Source: Hyphomicrobiales bacterium (GTDB taxonomy: Bacteria > Pseudomonadota > Alphaproteobacteria > Rhizobiales > Rhizobiaceae). From it: a stretch of 64,000 bases of DNA. Under the pieces are notes generated by a model. It searched no databases. It had not been told where the DNA came from and saw only the letters and a program-made list of their open reading frames with translations. The DNA lies in assembly GCA_900470195.1 (NCBI GenBank), contig UEIJ01000028.1, positions 110,607-174,606 of the forward strand, read 5' to 3'. Within the stretch, counting starts at the first letter, position 1. Each line of letters begins with the position of its first letter. This document shows positions 36,234 through 45,929 of the stretch, in pieces. The translations under genes and the position numbers were made by a program.

Positions 36234-37172
36234 ATGAAAAGCATGTCGTACGGAAATCTATTCAGGGGCGGTGCCGTCGCACTTGCCCTCCTTGCGGGCG
36301 CAGTCCAGTTCTCCAGCGTCGCGCAGGCGCAGGTGGTCGTCTCTTCCAAGATCGACACGGAAGGCGGCGTCCTCGGCAACATCATTCTGGCCGTGCTGAA
36401 CGCAAACGGCATCCAGACCACGGATCGCATCCAGCTTGGCGCCACGCCCGTGGTTCGCAAGGCGATCACCGCCGGCGAAATCGACATTTATCCCGAATAT
36501 ACGGGCAATGCGGCCTTCTTCTTCAACAAGGCCGACGACCCGCTCTGGAAAGACGCCGCCAAGGCGTTCGAGACGGCAAAAAAGCTTGATTACGATGCCA
36601 ACAAGATCGTCTGGCTTGCCCCCTCGCCGGCAAACAACACCTGGGGCATTGCGGTGCGCAAGGATGTCGCCGACGAAAACAAGCTCACGAACCTCACCGA
36701 ATTCGGAAAGTACATTTCAGGCGGCGGGAAGGTCATTCTGGCGGCATCGTCGGAATTCGTGAATTCGGCGGCCGCCCTGCCAGCCTTCCAGACCGCCTAT
36801 GGCTTCACCCTGAAACCCGACCAGCTGATCACGCTGTCAGGCGGCGATACGGCGGCAACAATTGCCGCTGCCGCCAACCAGACCAACGGCGCCAATGCGG
36901 CCATGGTCTACGGCACCGATGGCGGCATCGCGCCTTCCGGGCTTGTCGTGCTCGAAGACGACAAGCATGTGCAGCCGGTCTACCAGCCCGCCCCGATCAT
37001 CCGGGAAGAAGTTTTGAAGAAAAATCCGAAGATCGAGGAGTTGCTGAAGCCGGTTTTCGCAAAGCTCGATCTCACCACCCTTCAGGAACTCAACGGTCGC
37101 GTGCAGCTCGGCGGGGAACCGGCAAAGGCGGTCGCGGAGGAGTTTCTCAAGACCAACGGTTTCCTGAAATAG
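36234..37172 (+). CDS. Osmoprotectant ABC transporter binding protein (OsmF/YehZ type)
   Basis: A 312-residue periplasmic binding protein of the glycine-betaine/choline OpuAC family. Residues 1-28 form a signal peptide (FRGGAVALALLAGAVQFSS, cut near AQA-QV). The mature region starts VVVSSKIDTEGGVLGNIILAVL and includes GATPVVRKAITAGEIDIYPEYTGNA, the conserved quaternary-amine fold signature. ATG 36234 was kept, with 36243 also possible. It heads a four-gene operon with two permeases and an ATPase. Family members in E. coli (YehZ) bind betaine weakly, so the ligand is uncertain. Confidence 0.93.
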   Translation: MKSMSYGNLFRGGAVALALLAGAVQFSSVAQAQVVVSSKIDTEGGVLGNIILAVLNANGIQTTDRIQLGATPVVRKAITAGEIDIYPEYTGNAAFFFNKADDPLWKDAAKAFETAKKLDYDANKIVWLAPSPANNTWGIAVRKDVADENKLTNLTEFGKYISGGGKVILAASSEFVNSAAALPAFQTAYGFTLKPDQLITLSGGDTAATIAAAANQTNGANAAMVYGTDGGIAPSGLVVLEDDKHVQPVYQPAPIIREEVLKKNPKIEELLKPVFAKLDLTTLQELNGRVQLGGEPAKAVAEEFLKTNGFLK

Positions 37173-37191
37173 GCGCGGGTATTTTCCGGGC

Positions 37192-38388
37192 ATGAGTGCA
37201 GCACATGAGACGATCCGGGCAAATGGCACGAAGGGCTTGTTTGCCTATATCGACAAGCTCGGACTGGTCATTGCGGCAATCGGCTTATCGGGATTGCTGC
37301 TGCCCTTCGCGAACTTTCGGGCAAACCGCATCGTTCAGGGCGAACCGCGCTATCTGTTCGATGCCCTGCCATCCGGACTGGCGCTGTCGCTCGCAGCAAT
37401 CGTGGCTGCGGGGCTGCTGATCGGCTTTGTCCGCAGCAACAATTTGTTGCGGCTCGTGGCGGCGCTGTTCTGCCTTGCATCCGTCATGGTGGCAATCGGC
37501 ATGGCCGCGTCTTTCCTGTCGCCGGAGGGGAACAATTATGCACGCGTCTCTCCGGCGTCCGGCTTCTGGCTCCTGTTCTTCGCCAGCGCCCTTTATGTCG
37601 CCGACGGACTGGTCCGGTTGCGGGCCGGTCCGTTCTTGCGTGTGGGACTGCTGGTCGTTGCAGGTCTGCTTCTGGCGCTCCTGCTTTCGTCGGGCCTCTG
37701 GGACAGCATCTCCTTCATGAAGGAATATCAAAGCCGTGCGGAAAGCTTCTGGAATGAAGCAGAACGGCATATAGCCCTGGCCTTGGGATCGCTTGTAGCG
37801 GCCACGGCAACGGGCATACCGCTCGGCCTTGTCTGCCACCGCTTGCCGAAACTGCGCGCCTTCGTGCTGAACAGTCTCAACATCGTGCAGACCATTCCGT
37901 CCATGGCTCTGTTCGGCATATTGATCGCGCCGCTCGGCTGGATTGCAGCGCAGTTTCCGTGGGCGGCAACCCTCGGCATACGCGGGATCGGCGCGGCACC
38001 AGCCTTCGTTGCGCTGTTCCTCTATTCGCTGCTGCCGATCGTCGCCAACACCGTGGCTGGGCTGGCGCAGGTGCCGGAGCCGGTAACGGATGCCGCGCGC
38101 GGCATGGGCATGACGCGCCTGCAACGGCTTTTCAAGACTGAATTTCCGCTCGCCTTTCCCGTCATTCTTACCGGTATACGCATTGTCATGGTGCAGAATA
38201 TCGGCCTGACGACCATCGCCGCACTCATTGGCGGCGGCGGCTTCGGAACATTCGTCTTTCAGGGTATCGGGCAAACGGCGATGGACCTCGTTCTGTTGGG
38301 CGCCTTGCCGACCGTTCTTCTGGCCTTTGCCGCCGCGGTCTTTCTCGATGCAGCGATAGAAATCACCGAAAGAGGCAGCTCCCGATGA
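37192..38388 (+). CDS. Osmoprotectant ABC permease (YehY type)
   Basis: A 398-residue permease. The first half (residues 20-170) has four to five helices in an N-terminal extension. The C-terminal half is the ABC permease core with the EAA loop EPVTDAARGMGMTRLQRLFKTEFPLAFPVILTG. Such long YehY-type permeases pair with a shorter YehW partner, encoded three genes on. It overlaps the ATPase by 4 bases (ATGA). Confidence 0.92.
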   Translation: MSAAHETIRANGTKGLFAYIDKLGLVIAAIGLSGLLLPFANFRANRIVQGEPRYLFDALPSGLALSLAAIVAAGLLIGFVRSNNLLRLVAALFCLASVMVAIGMAASFLSPEGNNYARVSPASGFWLLFFASALYVADGLVRLRAGPFLRVGLLVVAGLLLALLLSSGLWDSISFMKEYQSRAESFWNEAERHIALALGSLVAATATGIPLGLVCHRLPKLRAFVLNSLNIVQTIPSMALFGILIAPLGWIAAQFPWAATLGIRGIGAAPAFVALFLYSLLPIVANTVAGLAQVPEPVTDAARGMGMTRLQRLFKTEFPLAFPVILTGIRIVMVQNIGLTTIAALIGGGGFGTFVFQGIGQTAMDLVLLGALPTVLLAFAAAVFLDAAIEITERGSSR

Positions 38389-39323
38389 TCGAGTTCGACC
38401 ATATCACGAAGCGCTATAACGGGCGCGCAGCGGTCGACGCCGTGAGCTTCACCGTCGAGCCGCATAGCATTGCGGCAATCGTCGGAACGTCAGGCTCAGG
38501 CAAGACGACCCTGCTGCGGATGGTCAATCGTCTGGTCGAGCCGACCGATGGCGAAATCCGCATTGATGGCCGCAGCATCATGGACGAACCCGGCCATGAA
38601 TTGCGGCGGCGGATCGGCTACGTCATCCAGCAGAACGGCCTGTTTCCGCATCGAACCGTCGCGGAGAACATTGCGACGGTGCCTCTTCTGCTTGGCTGGG
38701 ATAAACAGCGCATCGAAACGCGCGCCGATGAACTGCTTGACCTTTTTCAGCTGGAACCAGCCGACTATCGCGACCGCTATCCGCACGAACTGTCCGGGGG
38801 GCAGCAACAACGCGTCGGCGTGGCGCGGGCGCTTGCCGCCGGGCCGAACATCCTTCTCATGGACGAGCCGTTCGGGGCACTCGACCCGGTTATCCGGGCC
38901 AAGGCGCAGGAAGATCTGAAGGCGATCCAGAAACGGCTTGGCACGACCATAATCCTTGTCACGCACGACATGGAGGAAGCAATATCACTGGGCGACCGTA
39001 TCGCCGTCATGGATGACGGGAAGCTCCTGCAATATGGCCCGCCGGCGGAAATCCTCGCACGTCCGGCAACCGATTTTGTCGAGCGCCTTGTCGGCACAGC
39101 CGAACGGCCCTTCCGCCTCCTTTCCCTGATGGACCTGAAAACCGTGCTCCAGCCGGGCGATGCGAGCGGGGAAACATTACCGGTAACCGCGTCACAACGC
39201 GATGCGCTTGCAGCACTTCTATGGTCCGGGCGTAAAGCCCTTCCCGTTCTCGACGAGGAAGGACGGCCCCTTGGCCGGGTGACGCTGGAAAAGCTGCTTC
39301 ATCAGGCAGAGCGCCCGGCATGA
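38385..39323 (+). CDS. Osmoprotectant ABC ATP-binding protein (YehX type)
   Basis: A 312-residue ATPase. Motifs: Walker A VGTSGSGKTTLLRMV, signature LSGGQQQRVGVARAL, Walker B ILLMDEPFGALDP and switch VTHDMEEA. The last ~60 residues (LPVTASQRDALAALLWSGRKALPVLDEEGRPLGRVT) look like a single CBS-like unit, common in OpuA/ProV-type ATPases that sense ionic strength. It overlaps both flanking permease genes. Confidence 0.94.
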   Translation: MIEFDHITKRYNGRAAVDAVSFTVEPHSIAAIVGTSGSGKTTLLRMVNRLVEPTDGEIRIDGRSIMDEPGHELRRRIGYVIQQNGLFPHRTVAENIATVPLLLGWDKQRIETRADELLDLFQLEPADYRDRYPHELSGGQQQRVGVARALAAGPNILLMDEPFGALDPVIRAKAQEDLKAIQKRLGTTIILVTHDMEEAISLGDRIAVMDDGKLLQYGPPAEILARPATDFVERLVGTAERPFRLLSLMDLKTVLQPGDASGETLPVTASQRDALAALLWSGRKALPVLDEEGRPLGRVTLEKLLHQAERPA

Positions 39324-40066
39324 AATCGTTCCTGTCCCTCGTGCCGCGTGTCGTGCTTCTGGGCGTATTGCTCCTGTTTCTGTTGCGGCCCCATCTTTTC
39401 GAGCCCCTGTTTCGGCCATTGGTCAATGAAGGCGTTCCGGCCATCTATGATCGCGCCAACTTCATGGCGTTGACCTTGCAGCATCTGGGCCTCGTGGCGC
39501 TCGCAACACTTGCCGCGACTGTCGTGGCTGTCTCGATGGCGATCTTCGTCACAAGAAAGCAAGGCGCGGAGTTTCTGCCGCTTTCCCGCAGCCTCGTGAA
39601 TATAGGCCAGACTTTTCCTCCCGTTGCGGTGCTGGCGCTGGCCGTTCCCATCTTCGGTTTCGGGGACAAGCCGACGCTGATCGCCCTTTTCCTCTATGGC
39701 CTGCTTCCGATTTTTGAAAACACGCTGACGGGGCTGACGACCTTGCCGCCGCCGGTTGTCGAAGCTGCGCGCGGCATGGGCATGACCAGCGCGCAGCGGC
39801 TTGTGAAAATCGAGGTTCCGCTGGCCCTGCCGGTCATTCTGGCAGGCATAAGGCTTTCAGCCGTAATCGGCCTTGCGACAGCCACCATCGGTTCGACCGT
39901 CGCGGCCAGAACCCTTGGGGAAGTCATCATTGCCGGGCTCATTTCCAACAACCTCGCCTTCGTTTTGCAGGGAGGGCTTGTGGTAGCGGCACTTGCCATA
40001 CTGATCTTCGACGGGTTTCAGGCAATCGAGCATTATCTGCTGAAACGTTCCGGACGTGCCCTCTGA
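39320..40066 (+). CDS. Osmoprotectant ABC permease (YehW type)
   Basis: A 248-residue permease with about six helices. The EAA loop reads PPVVEAARGMGMTSAQRLVKIEVPLALPVILAG, almost repeating the loop of the first permease. It completes the osmF-type operon, with translational coupling to the ATPase (ATGA overlap). Confidence 0.93.
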   Translation: MKSFLSLVPRVVLLGVLLLFLLRPHLFEPLFRPLVNEGVPAIYDRANFMALTLQHLGLVALATLAATVVAVSMAIFVTRKQGAEFLPLSRSLVNIGQTFPPVAVLALAVPIFGFGDKPTLIALFLYGLLPIFENTLTGLTTLPPPVVEAARGMGMTSAQRLVKIEVPLALPVILAGIRLSAVIGLATATIGSTVAARTLGEVIIAGLISNNLAFVLQGGLVVAALAILIFDGFQAIEHYLLKRSGRAL

Positions 40067-40139
40067 AAGCATAAATCCTCTTTGAAAGGCGCTGCAGCGT
40101 TCCTATATCATGACAAATGACCAGCCAGCGAGGAACGGG

Positions 40140-40589
40140 ATGAACATCGGTCAGGCAGCCGCAGCATCTGGCATATCTGCGAAAATGATCCGCCATTATG
40201 AAACAATTGGACTTATTGAAGCTGCCGAGAGAACCGGTTCGGGCTACCGCGTCTATACGCAGAAAGATGTCGAAACACTGCGCTTCATCCGCCGCAGCCG
40301 CGATCTTGGTTTTCAGGTTGAGCAGATCAAGGAACTGCTGGCGCTCTGGCGAGATCGCAACCGCGCATCGGCCGATGTAAAGAAGGTCGCGCTTGGCCAT
40401 GTCGAGGAACTGGAAGCCAAGATGCGGCAGTTGCAGGAAATGGCCGATACGCTGCGCCACCTCGCCAAAAACTGCCACGGCGACAACCGTCCCGATTGCC
40501 CGATCATCCACCAGCTTGCGGAAAACAGTGCGGAAAGCCGCAAACGCCCGGCTCCGCGCAAAGGCGAGTTGCTGCACGGCAAAGTCTGA
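40140..40589 (+). CDS. cueR: CueR-type copper-responsive MerR regulator
   Basis: A 149-residue MerR-family activator. The N-terminal winged helix is MNIGQAAAASGISAKMIRHYETIGLI. The metal-binding loop has Cys112 and Cys120 in CHGDNRPDC, and Ser77 is present, the trio diagnostic of Cu(I)/Ag(I)/Au(I)-sensing CueR rather than divalent-metal relatives. The ATG at 40140 was chosen for the GAGGAAC site before it. A matching 19-bp-spacer promoter is found in front of the copper ATPase at 53315-53345, not before neighbouring genes, so it acts in trans. It is convergent with the PQQ dehydrogenase gene. Confidence 0.92.
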   Translation: MNIGQAAAASGISAKMIRHYETIGLIEAAERTGSGYRVYTQKDVETLRFIRRSRDLGFQVEQIKELLALWRDRNRASADVKKVALGHVEELEAKMRQLQEMADTLRHLAKNCHGDNRPDCPIIHQLAENSAESRKRPAPRKGELLHGKV

Positions 40590-40601
40590 GATTGTTACAA
40601 A

Positions 40602-40632
40602 GAATGCCGGGATCGCTCCCGGCATTCCTGTT
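40602..40632. terminator. Terminator between cueR and PQQ dehydrogenase gene
   Basis: GAATGCCGGGA and TCCCGGCATTC form an 11-bp perfect stem with loop TCGC, followed by CTGTTTTC. It serves the plus-strand regulator gene. The convergent dehydrogenase stop lies about 15 bases beyond. Confidence 0.85.
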
Positions 40633-40646
40633 TTCAGACGGCTGGT

Positions 40647-42956
40647 TCAGCCCTTCGGCAACGTATAGGCGATCACATAATCGCCGGGCTTGGTGCCCAC
40701 TGACCCATGCCCGCCGGCTACCATCAGGACGAACTGCTGATCGCCAACCGTATAGGTCATCGGGGTCGACTGGCCGCCTGCCGGAAGCCGGGCCTGCCAG
40801 AGCTGCTTGCCGGTGGTGAGGTCATAAGCGCGCAGATAGTCATCCACCGCAGCGCCCAGGAAGGCGACGCCGCCAGCGGTGATCATCGGCCCGCCGATGC
40901 CCGGAACGCCCACTTTCAGCGGAAGCGGAACCGGCGACATATCGCGGATCGTTCCGTTGCGATGCTTGTAGGCGATCTTGCCGGTGCGCAGATCGACGCC
41001 TGCGACATACCCCCAGGGCGGCGTCTGGCACGGAATGCCGAGCGGACCGAGGAACGGCCCCATGAACACGCCATAAGGTGCGCCGTCATTGCGGTTGAGG
41101 CCCTGTTCGCTGCCCTTTTCATCCTGTCCCTTCGGCGGAACATCGGCGCGCGGAACGAGACGTGAGGTAAAGGCGAGATAGGTCGGCATACCGAACATGA
41201 CCTGTCGCACTGGATCGACCGCGACGCTGCCCCAGTTGAACACGCCGAAATTGCCGGGATAGACGATGGTTCCACGTAGCGAAGGCGGGGTGTACCGGCC
41301 TTCATAGAACAGCTGGTGGAACTTGATGCGGCAGGCGAGCTGATCGAACATCGTCACGCCCCACATGTCGCTTTCGCGCAAGGGCGGCGGGCTGAACGTG
41401 AGATCGGAGATCGGCTGCGTCGGCGCCGTATGGTCTTCCGGGATCGCGCCTGTCGGTGCCGGGATTTCCTTGACCGGAATGATCGGCTCGCCGGTGCGCC
41501 GATCCAGAACATACAAGTCGCCCTGCTTCGTCGGGCCGACCAGCGCAGGCGTGCCGTTGATATTGAGCAGAACCGGCTGTGCCGGAACGTCCATATCCCA
41601 CAGGTCGTGATGCACCGTCTGGCGCACCCAGCGAACCTGTCCGGTGTTCACGTCGAGCGCCACGATGGATGAGGAGTACTTCTCCACATTCTCGCTGCGG
41701 TCCATGCCAAGCTGGTCCGGCACCTTGTTGCCGAGCGGCACGAAGATCAGGCCGAGCTTTTCATCCACGCTGGAAACGGACCAGCTGTTGGGCGAGTTGG
41801 TCGTGTAGTACTGGCCCTCGGGCAGCGGCGTGGTGACGTCCGGATTGCCGGAATCCCAGTTCCACAACAGTTGCCCGGTGCGAATGTCGAAGGCGCGGAT
41901 GACGCCCGACTGTTCCTCGGTCGAATAATTGTCATTGACCGCGCCGCCGACGATGATCTTGTCTCCGACAACGGCAGGCGGCGAAGTGGAGTAATAATAG
42001 CCTGCCGGATTATATTTCATGCCATGGCTGAGATCGAGCGTGCCGCCATTGGCGAAATCCGCGCAGATTTCGCCGGTCGCCGTGTCGAGTGCGATCAGGC
42101 GCGCATCGGAGGTCGGCAGGTAGACGCGCTCGGCGCATTTCGCGCCGGCCGTTGCCGTTGCATCCTTCCAGTAGCTGACGCCGCGGCAGGTCTGGTGCTG
42201 GCGGTCCGTGTTGAAGCCGACCTTCGGGTCGAACTTCCACTTTTCCTTGCCCGTCGCCGCATCGAGCGCAATCGCCCAGTTATGCGGCGTGCAGAGATAA
42301 AGCGAATCGCCGATCTTGAGCGGCGTGACCTGGTAGGTCGTTTCGCCCACATCCTGCGGCTGCTTCACGTCGCCCGTCTGATATTGCCACGCGACTTGCA
42401 GTTTCGCGACGTTTTCCGGCGTGATCCCAGCCAGCGGCGAATAGCGCTGGCCATATGGCGTGCGCCCATATTGATGCCATTCACCATCGGGAACATTGCC
42501 GCCGAGATCGGGCGTGGCGGCGACTTTCTCGGTCGGCAGGTTCCCGGTGATATTGTAGGGGTCCTGCGTCATGGAATAGCCCGCGACCACAAGTGCCACG
42601 AGCGAAGCCACGCCCAGCGGCAGACCGCCGCCGCCCGCGCCGCCGTTGAGGGGCTTTCTGATCCACGGCGTCAGCATCCACAGGCCGAGAAGAACGATAA
42701 GCCCGCCGCGCGCTCCAAGCTGCCACCAGTCGAAGCCGACCTCGTAATAGGCCCAGCCGAGCGAGCCGAGAATGACGAGAGCATAGACCCAGAGGGCGGC
42801 GGCATTGCGCCTGAAAAGCAGAACGGCGGTCAGCAGGAAGCCGATCGCCGCGATAATATAATACCAGCTGCCGCCAAGCGCGGCGAGCCAGATGCCGCCA
42901 GCGCCGAGCGCAAGCCCGATCAGGAAAAGCACAAGTGAAGTTAACCAGATAAGCAA
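40647..42956 (-). CDS. Membrane-bound PQQ-dependent dehydrogenase (glucose/quinate/shikimate family)
   Basis: A 769-residue quinoprotein that oxidises a sugar or polyol in the periplasm and feeds electrons to ubiquinone. The first ~140 residues hold about five transmembrane helices. The rest is the eight-bladed propeller with repeated tryptophan-docking units (PSVDEKLGLIFVPLGNKVPDQLG, ARLIALDTATGEICADF, GTLDLSHGMK). The TTG start at 42956 is used because GGAAGGGGG precedes it and an out-of-frame ATG nearby ends quickly. This size and layout match mGDH and quinate dehydrogenase. No PQQ synthesis genes are in the window. Confidence 0.9.
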   Translation of the reverse strand: MLIWLTSLVLFLIGLALGAGGIWLAALGGSWYYIIAAIGFLLTAVLLFRRNAAALWVYALVILGSLGWAYYEVGFDWWQLGARGGLIVLLGLWMLTPWIRKPLNGGAGGGGLPLGVASLVALVVAGYSMTQDPYNITGNLPTEKVAATPDLGGNVPDGEWHQYGRTPYGQRYSPLAGITPENVAKLQVAWQYQTGDVKQPQDVGETTYQVTPLKIGDSLYLCTPHNWAIALDAATGKEKWKFDPKVGFNTDRQHQTCRGVSYWKDATATAGAKCAERVYLPTSDARLIALDTATGEICADFANGGTLDLSHGMKYNPAGYYYSTSPPAVVGDKIIVGGAVNDNYSTEEQSGVIRAFDIRTGQLLWNWDSGNPDVTTPLPEGQYYTTNSPNSWSVSSVDEKLGLIFVPLGNKVPDQLGMDRSENVEKYSSSIVALDVNTGQVRWVRQTVHHDLWDMDVPAQPVLLNINGTPALVGPTKQGDLYVLDRRTGEPIIPVKEIPAPTGAIPEDHTAPTQPISDLTFSPPPLRESDMWGVTMFDQLACRIKFHQLFYEGRYTPPSLRGTIVYPGNFGVFNWGSVAVDPVRQVMFGMPTYLAFTSRLVPRADVPPKGQDEKGSEQGLNRNDGAPYGVFMGPFLGPLGIPCQTPPWGYVAGVDLRTGKIAYKHRNGTIRDMSPVPLPLKVGVPGIGGPMITAGGVAFLGAAVDDYLRAYDLTTGKQLWQARLPAGGQSTPMTYTVGDQQFVLMVAGGHGSVGTKPGDYVIAYTLPKG

Positions 42957-43402
42957 GACATTACCCCCTTCCAGGTCGTGTCACCATTCTTCCGGACATG
43001 TCCGCCAGAATCGGTCATGCTTCCGGCCATGGTTCCACCCACAGGGCCATCCACGGCTGGCCCGACTTCGGTCACGGGACTCTGCGTCAGCGAAGCGCAT
43101 AGTCACATGCTGCCTGACTGTTGAGATAGGCGGCTATGAAAAAAATCCAGACGGCACCAGAAATGTTTCTTTCGCAGGGCCGGTCAACCGGGACAACCGA
43201 GCGAAACCGGGACTGGTGGAGCGGAGACGCGCATCGCTCGTTCGGGTGCTGGCGCCAATCAAGGCAAAACGAAGGCAAGGCGGCTTTTCGAGTTCAAATG
43301 ATGCAAAACCGAGCGCAGACGCACCGATTTGGGCGCCTCAATTACGGCGAGCGTGTGTCATAACTGTGTAAATTGTGTCTTTAAGGCGGCTTTTTAGAGA
43401 CG
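42957..43402. other. Intergenic region before PQQ dehydrogenase and after LacI gene
   Basis: About 445 bases without a gene I can support. It should contain the dehydrogenase promoter. Short open frames here lack ribosome sites and protein-like composition. No clear terminator was seen at the LacI end. Confidence 0.45.
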
Positions 43403-44434
43403 CTAGGCAGAGCTTCGCATGAAAAGCTGGCTGTCGAGATGGCGGATTGCACTCTGTGCCGGCAAAGTATTTTCGCGGCCATTGATGCGGGAAAACAGCA
43501 TGTCGAGACCGATCTGCGCAATCTGCCGGTAGTCCTGCGCAACGGTGGTCAGCGCCGGGCAGGTGAAGCGGCTCAAGGGATGGTCGTCATGGCCTGCAAC
43601 ACGCAGGTCGCATCCCTCTTCCCGGCCCACCCGCAGCTTGCGTTCGAAGGCCGCCGAGATCACGCCGAAGGCGAGACGGTCATTGGCGCAAAGGATCGTC
43701 CGGGTCGGAAAGCCGCCCGTGTCGAGAATGCGCCCGGCTTCCTGGTGGCCCAGTTCCTCGAAATTCCAGTTCTTCGCGGGCATGGACAGGACGATGGGCT
43801 CGACGCCGAGCCCTTCCATCGTTTCGATATAGGCGGCGCGGCGCTCGACCGCGTTCTGGTTGACCGCCGGCATTTCCATAAAGCACGGATGCTCGCCGGT
43901 CCGGCAGAGATACTGGGTGATGTTGCCGATGCTCTGGTGATTGTTGGTGCCCACGAAAGGCTGGTCGTCGCCGATGCGGCTGTCGAAGAACACCGTCGGC
44001 ATGGAATCGGACATATTGGCGAGCAGCCTCGCATCCGTGTCGAAACCGAGCGGCGCCATGAGAACGCCCGCGATCTTCAGCGACATCAGGGTGCGCATCG
44101 CCCGCGCTTCCAGCTTCCTGTCGCCATGCGAGGAAAGCACGATGGTCCAGTAGCCCTCGGCAAGACAGCGCATTTCGATCTGGCGAATGATCTCGGCATA
44201 GAACGGGTCCGAAATATGCGGAACGATGATGCCGATGTTCTTCGGCTTCTTGCGGTTGAGGCTGACGGCGAAAATGTTCGGCTGGTAGTTGTGGTCCTTC
44301 AGCGCCTTTTCGATGCGCGCCCGCGTCGAAGGCTTTACGCTTTCGGGATTGTCGAAATATTTCGAGACCGTGGGACGGGACAGCCCGCTTGCGGCTGCGA
44401 ACTCTTCCATTGTCCTGATCTTGTTTTCAGCCAT
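43403..44434 (-). CDS. LacI-family transcriptional regulator
   Basis: A 343-residue repressor. The DNA-binding head is RTMEEFAAASGLSRPTVSKYFDNPESVKPSTRARIEKALKDHNYQPN. The ligand domain begins KPKNIGIIVPHISDPFYAEIIRQIEMRCL and includes LCANDRLAFGVISA and RVAGHDDHPLSRFTCPALTTV. ATG 44434 follows GGGAAGGCAGGG. It diverges from the tagatose-type ABC operon, which it presumably represses until the sugar binds. Two CGTAAATTTA repeats lie in the shared promoter region. Confidence 0.92.
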   Translation of the reverse strand: MAENKIRTMEEFAAASGLSRPTVSKYFDNPESVKPSTRARIEKALKDHNYQPNIFAVSLNRKKPKNIGIIVPHISDPFYAEIIRQIEMRCLAEGYWTIVLSSHGDRKLEARAMRTLMSLKIAGVLMAPLGFDTDARLLANMSDSMPTVFFDSRIGDDQPFVGTNNHQSIGNITQYLCRTGEHPCFMEMPAVNQNAVERRAAYIETMEGLGVEPIVLSMPAKNWNFEELGHQEAGRILDTGGFPTRTILCANDRLAFGVISAAFERKLRVGREEGCDLRVAGHDDHPLSRFTCPALTTVAQDYRQIAQIGLDMLFSRINGRENTLPAQSAIRHLDSQLFMRSSA

Positions 44435-44805
44435 GCCCTGCCTTCCCATGCGGGTAGCGCGATTGCTACATCGCGCCAACTTCTTTCCATGCGTAAATTT
44501 ATTTCGCGTCCGAAGCAACCATATTTCGCCCCTATATGAAATGGATGGAGAAGGTCTCATCCACCGATCCAGCGTTTCCGAGCCAACCCGCACGTAAATT
44601 TAATCGTTATAATTTTACACGTGATAAATTTTATATTGACACGATGAAGAAGCTCCCCCATGTCTAGAGGCAGCTCGATCGTGAGCTGGAGGCCCTGCCC
44701 TTCCGGGAGGTTTGAAGTTGGTGGCAACTGACGAACCAGCAGGAAACCGTTGTTCATGTCCCATAGAAGGACGCCCCGGCGCGCGCCGGTCATTCGGAGG
44801 AAATC
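44435..44805. promoter_or_regulatory. Divergent control region with candidate LacI operators
   Basis: 371 AT-rich bases between the LacI gene and the ABC operon. CGTAAATTTA occurs twice, at 44492-44501 and 44593-44602, and TTTACACGTGATAAA (44614-44628) is a near-dyad centred on CACGTG, as expected for LacI-type sites. The spacing of about 100 bases could allow looping. No RNA gene is evident. Confidence 0.5.
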
Positions 44806-45708
44806 ATGTTTCGCAAATCGCTAAGCCGCATTCTCTTTTCCGGCGCAGCCCTGGCCATGCTGGCAGGCGCCGCCTCAGCCGAAGGCATCGGCGCGTCGCT
44901 TCTCACCCAGCAGCATCCGTTCTACATCTCGCTCGCCGATGCGATGAAGAAGGAAGCGCAGGCTGAAAACGTGCCGCTCGAAATCTCCATCGCCAATCAG
45001 GACCTGAGCAAGCAGCTCGCCGATGTGGAAGATTTCATCACCAAGGGCGTCGATGTCATCGTCATTTCGCCGGTTGACAGCAAAGGCGTGCGCGCGGCCA
45101 TCAAGAAGGCCGAAAACGCCGGCATCAAGGTCATCACCGTGGACGTTCCGGCCAATAATGTCGATGTGACCTCCTTCGTCGGCACGGACAACTTCGCGGG
45201 CGGCGAGAAGGCTGCCGAACTGATGGCCAAGTCCATCGGCGAAAAGGGCAATGTCGCCATCATCGACTATCCGACGGTTCAGTCGGTCGTCGACCGCGTT
45301 GAAGGCTTCAAGAAGGGCATCGCCAAATATCCGGACGTCAAGATCGTGGCGATCCAGCCGGGCATCACCCGCCCTGAAGCGCTTTCGGCTGCACAGAACA
45401 TCCTCCAGGCCAATCCTGATATCGTCGGCATTTTCGGCTTCGGTGACGATGCCGCCCTTGCCGCCGCCTCGGCTGTCAAGTCGGCCAAGCTTGAAAACCA
45501 GGTCAAGGTGATCGGTTTCGACGGCATGGAAGAAGCCCGCAACGCCGTGAAGAACGACCCGGTCATGGTCGGCGTCATCGCGCAGTACCCGGACGAGATG
45601 GGCAAGGTTGCAGTTGAAACCGCCGCCAAGGTCATCAAGGGCGAAAGCGTTCCGGCGAAGCAGCCGATCGAGCCCGGCGTCGTCACCAAGGACGGCGAAA
45701 CCAAGTAA
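44806..45708 (+). CDS. Ribose-type sugar ABC binding protein
   Basis: A 300-residue periplasmic binding protein of the family 2 (RbsB) type. The signal peptide spans about residues 1-25 (FRKSLSRILFSGAALAMLAGAASA). The mature chain runs GIGASLLTQQHPFYISLADAMKKEA, with VDVIVISPVDSKGVRAAIKKAENAGIKVITVD and VIGFDGMEEARNAV. GGAGGAAATC precedes the ATG. It is the first gene of the operon and lies next to the divergent LacI gene. The ligand is inferred as D-tagatose or a similar ketose from the downstream kinase and aldolase-like gene. Confidence 0.93.
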   Translation: MFRKSLSRILFSGAALAMLAGAASAEGIGASLLTQQHPFYISLADAMKKEAQAENVPLEISIANQDLSKQLADVEDFITKGVDVIVISPVDSKGVRAAIKKAENAGIKVITVDVPANNVDVTSFVGTDNFAGGEKAAELMAKSIGEKGNVAIIDYPTVQSVVDRVEGFKKGIAKYPDVKIVAIQPGITRPEALSAAQNILQANPDIVGIFGFGDDAALAAASAVKSAKLENQVKVIGFDGMEEARNAVKNDPVMVGVIAQYPDEMGKVAVETAAKVIKGESVPAKQPIEPGVVTKDGETK

Positions 45709-45929
45709 GACCGCGTGAAGCGGCGGCACTCCTCCCAGCCGCCGTTTCCCCGTCCGCGCGGCGGCCCTGCCTTCACCACAACGGGGCCGCCGCCGCATTT
45801 TCCGCCAGCATTTCCGGCAAGGACCTGAAACGGCCTCACGTCCGGCGATGCGGCGAAAACAACGATAGAGCTGTTCCCCCGATTCTGTTTCAATGAGAAT
45901 CGCCCGCAATGGAGAGCGGAGGCATCGAA
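45709..45929 (+). other. GC-rich intercistronic hairpins between binding protein and ATPase
   Basis: GCGGCGG-cactcctcccag-CCGCCG and a longer GGCGGCCC...GGGCCGCC pairing follow the binding-protein stop. Such hairpins commonly raise the level of the binding-protein mRNA over the distal genes by protecting its 3' end. No gene is seen in these 221 bases. Confidence 0.55.

Noticed and set aside
40681..42938. Several plus-strand frames opposite the PQQ dehydrogenase
   Set aside because: Composition is typical of antisense shadow, with no recognisable motif.
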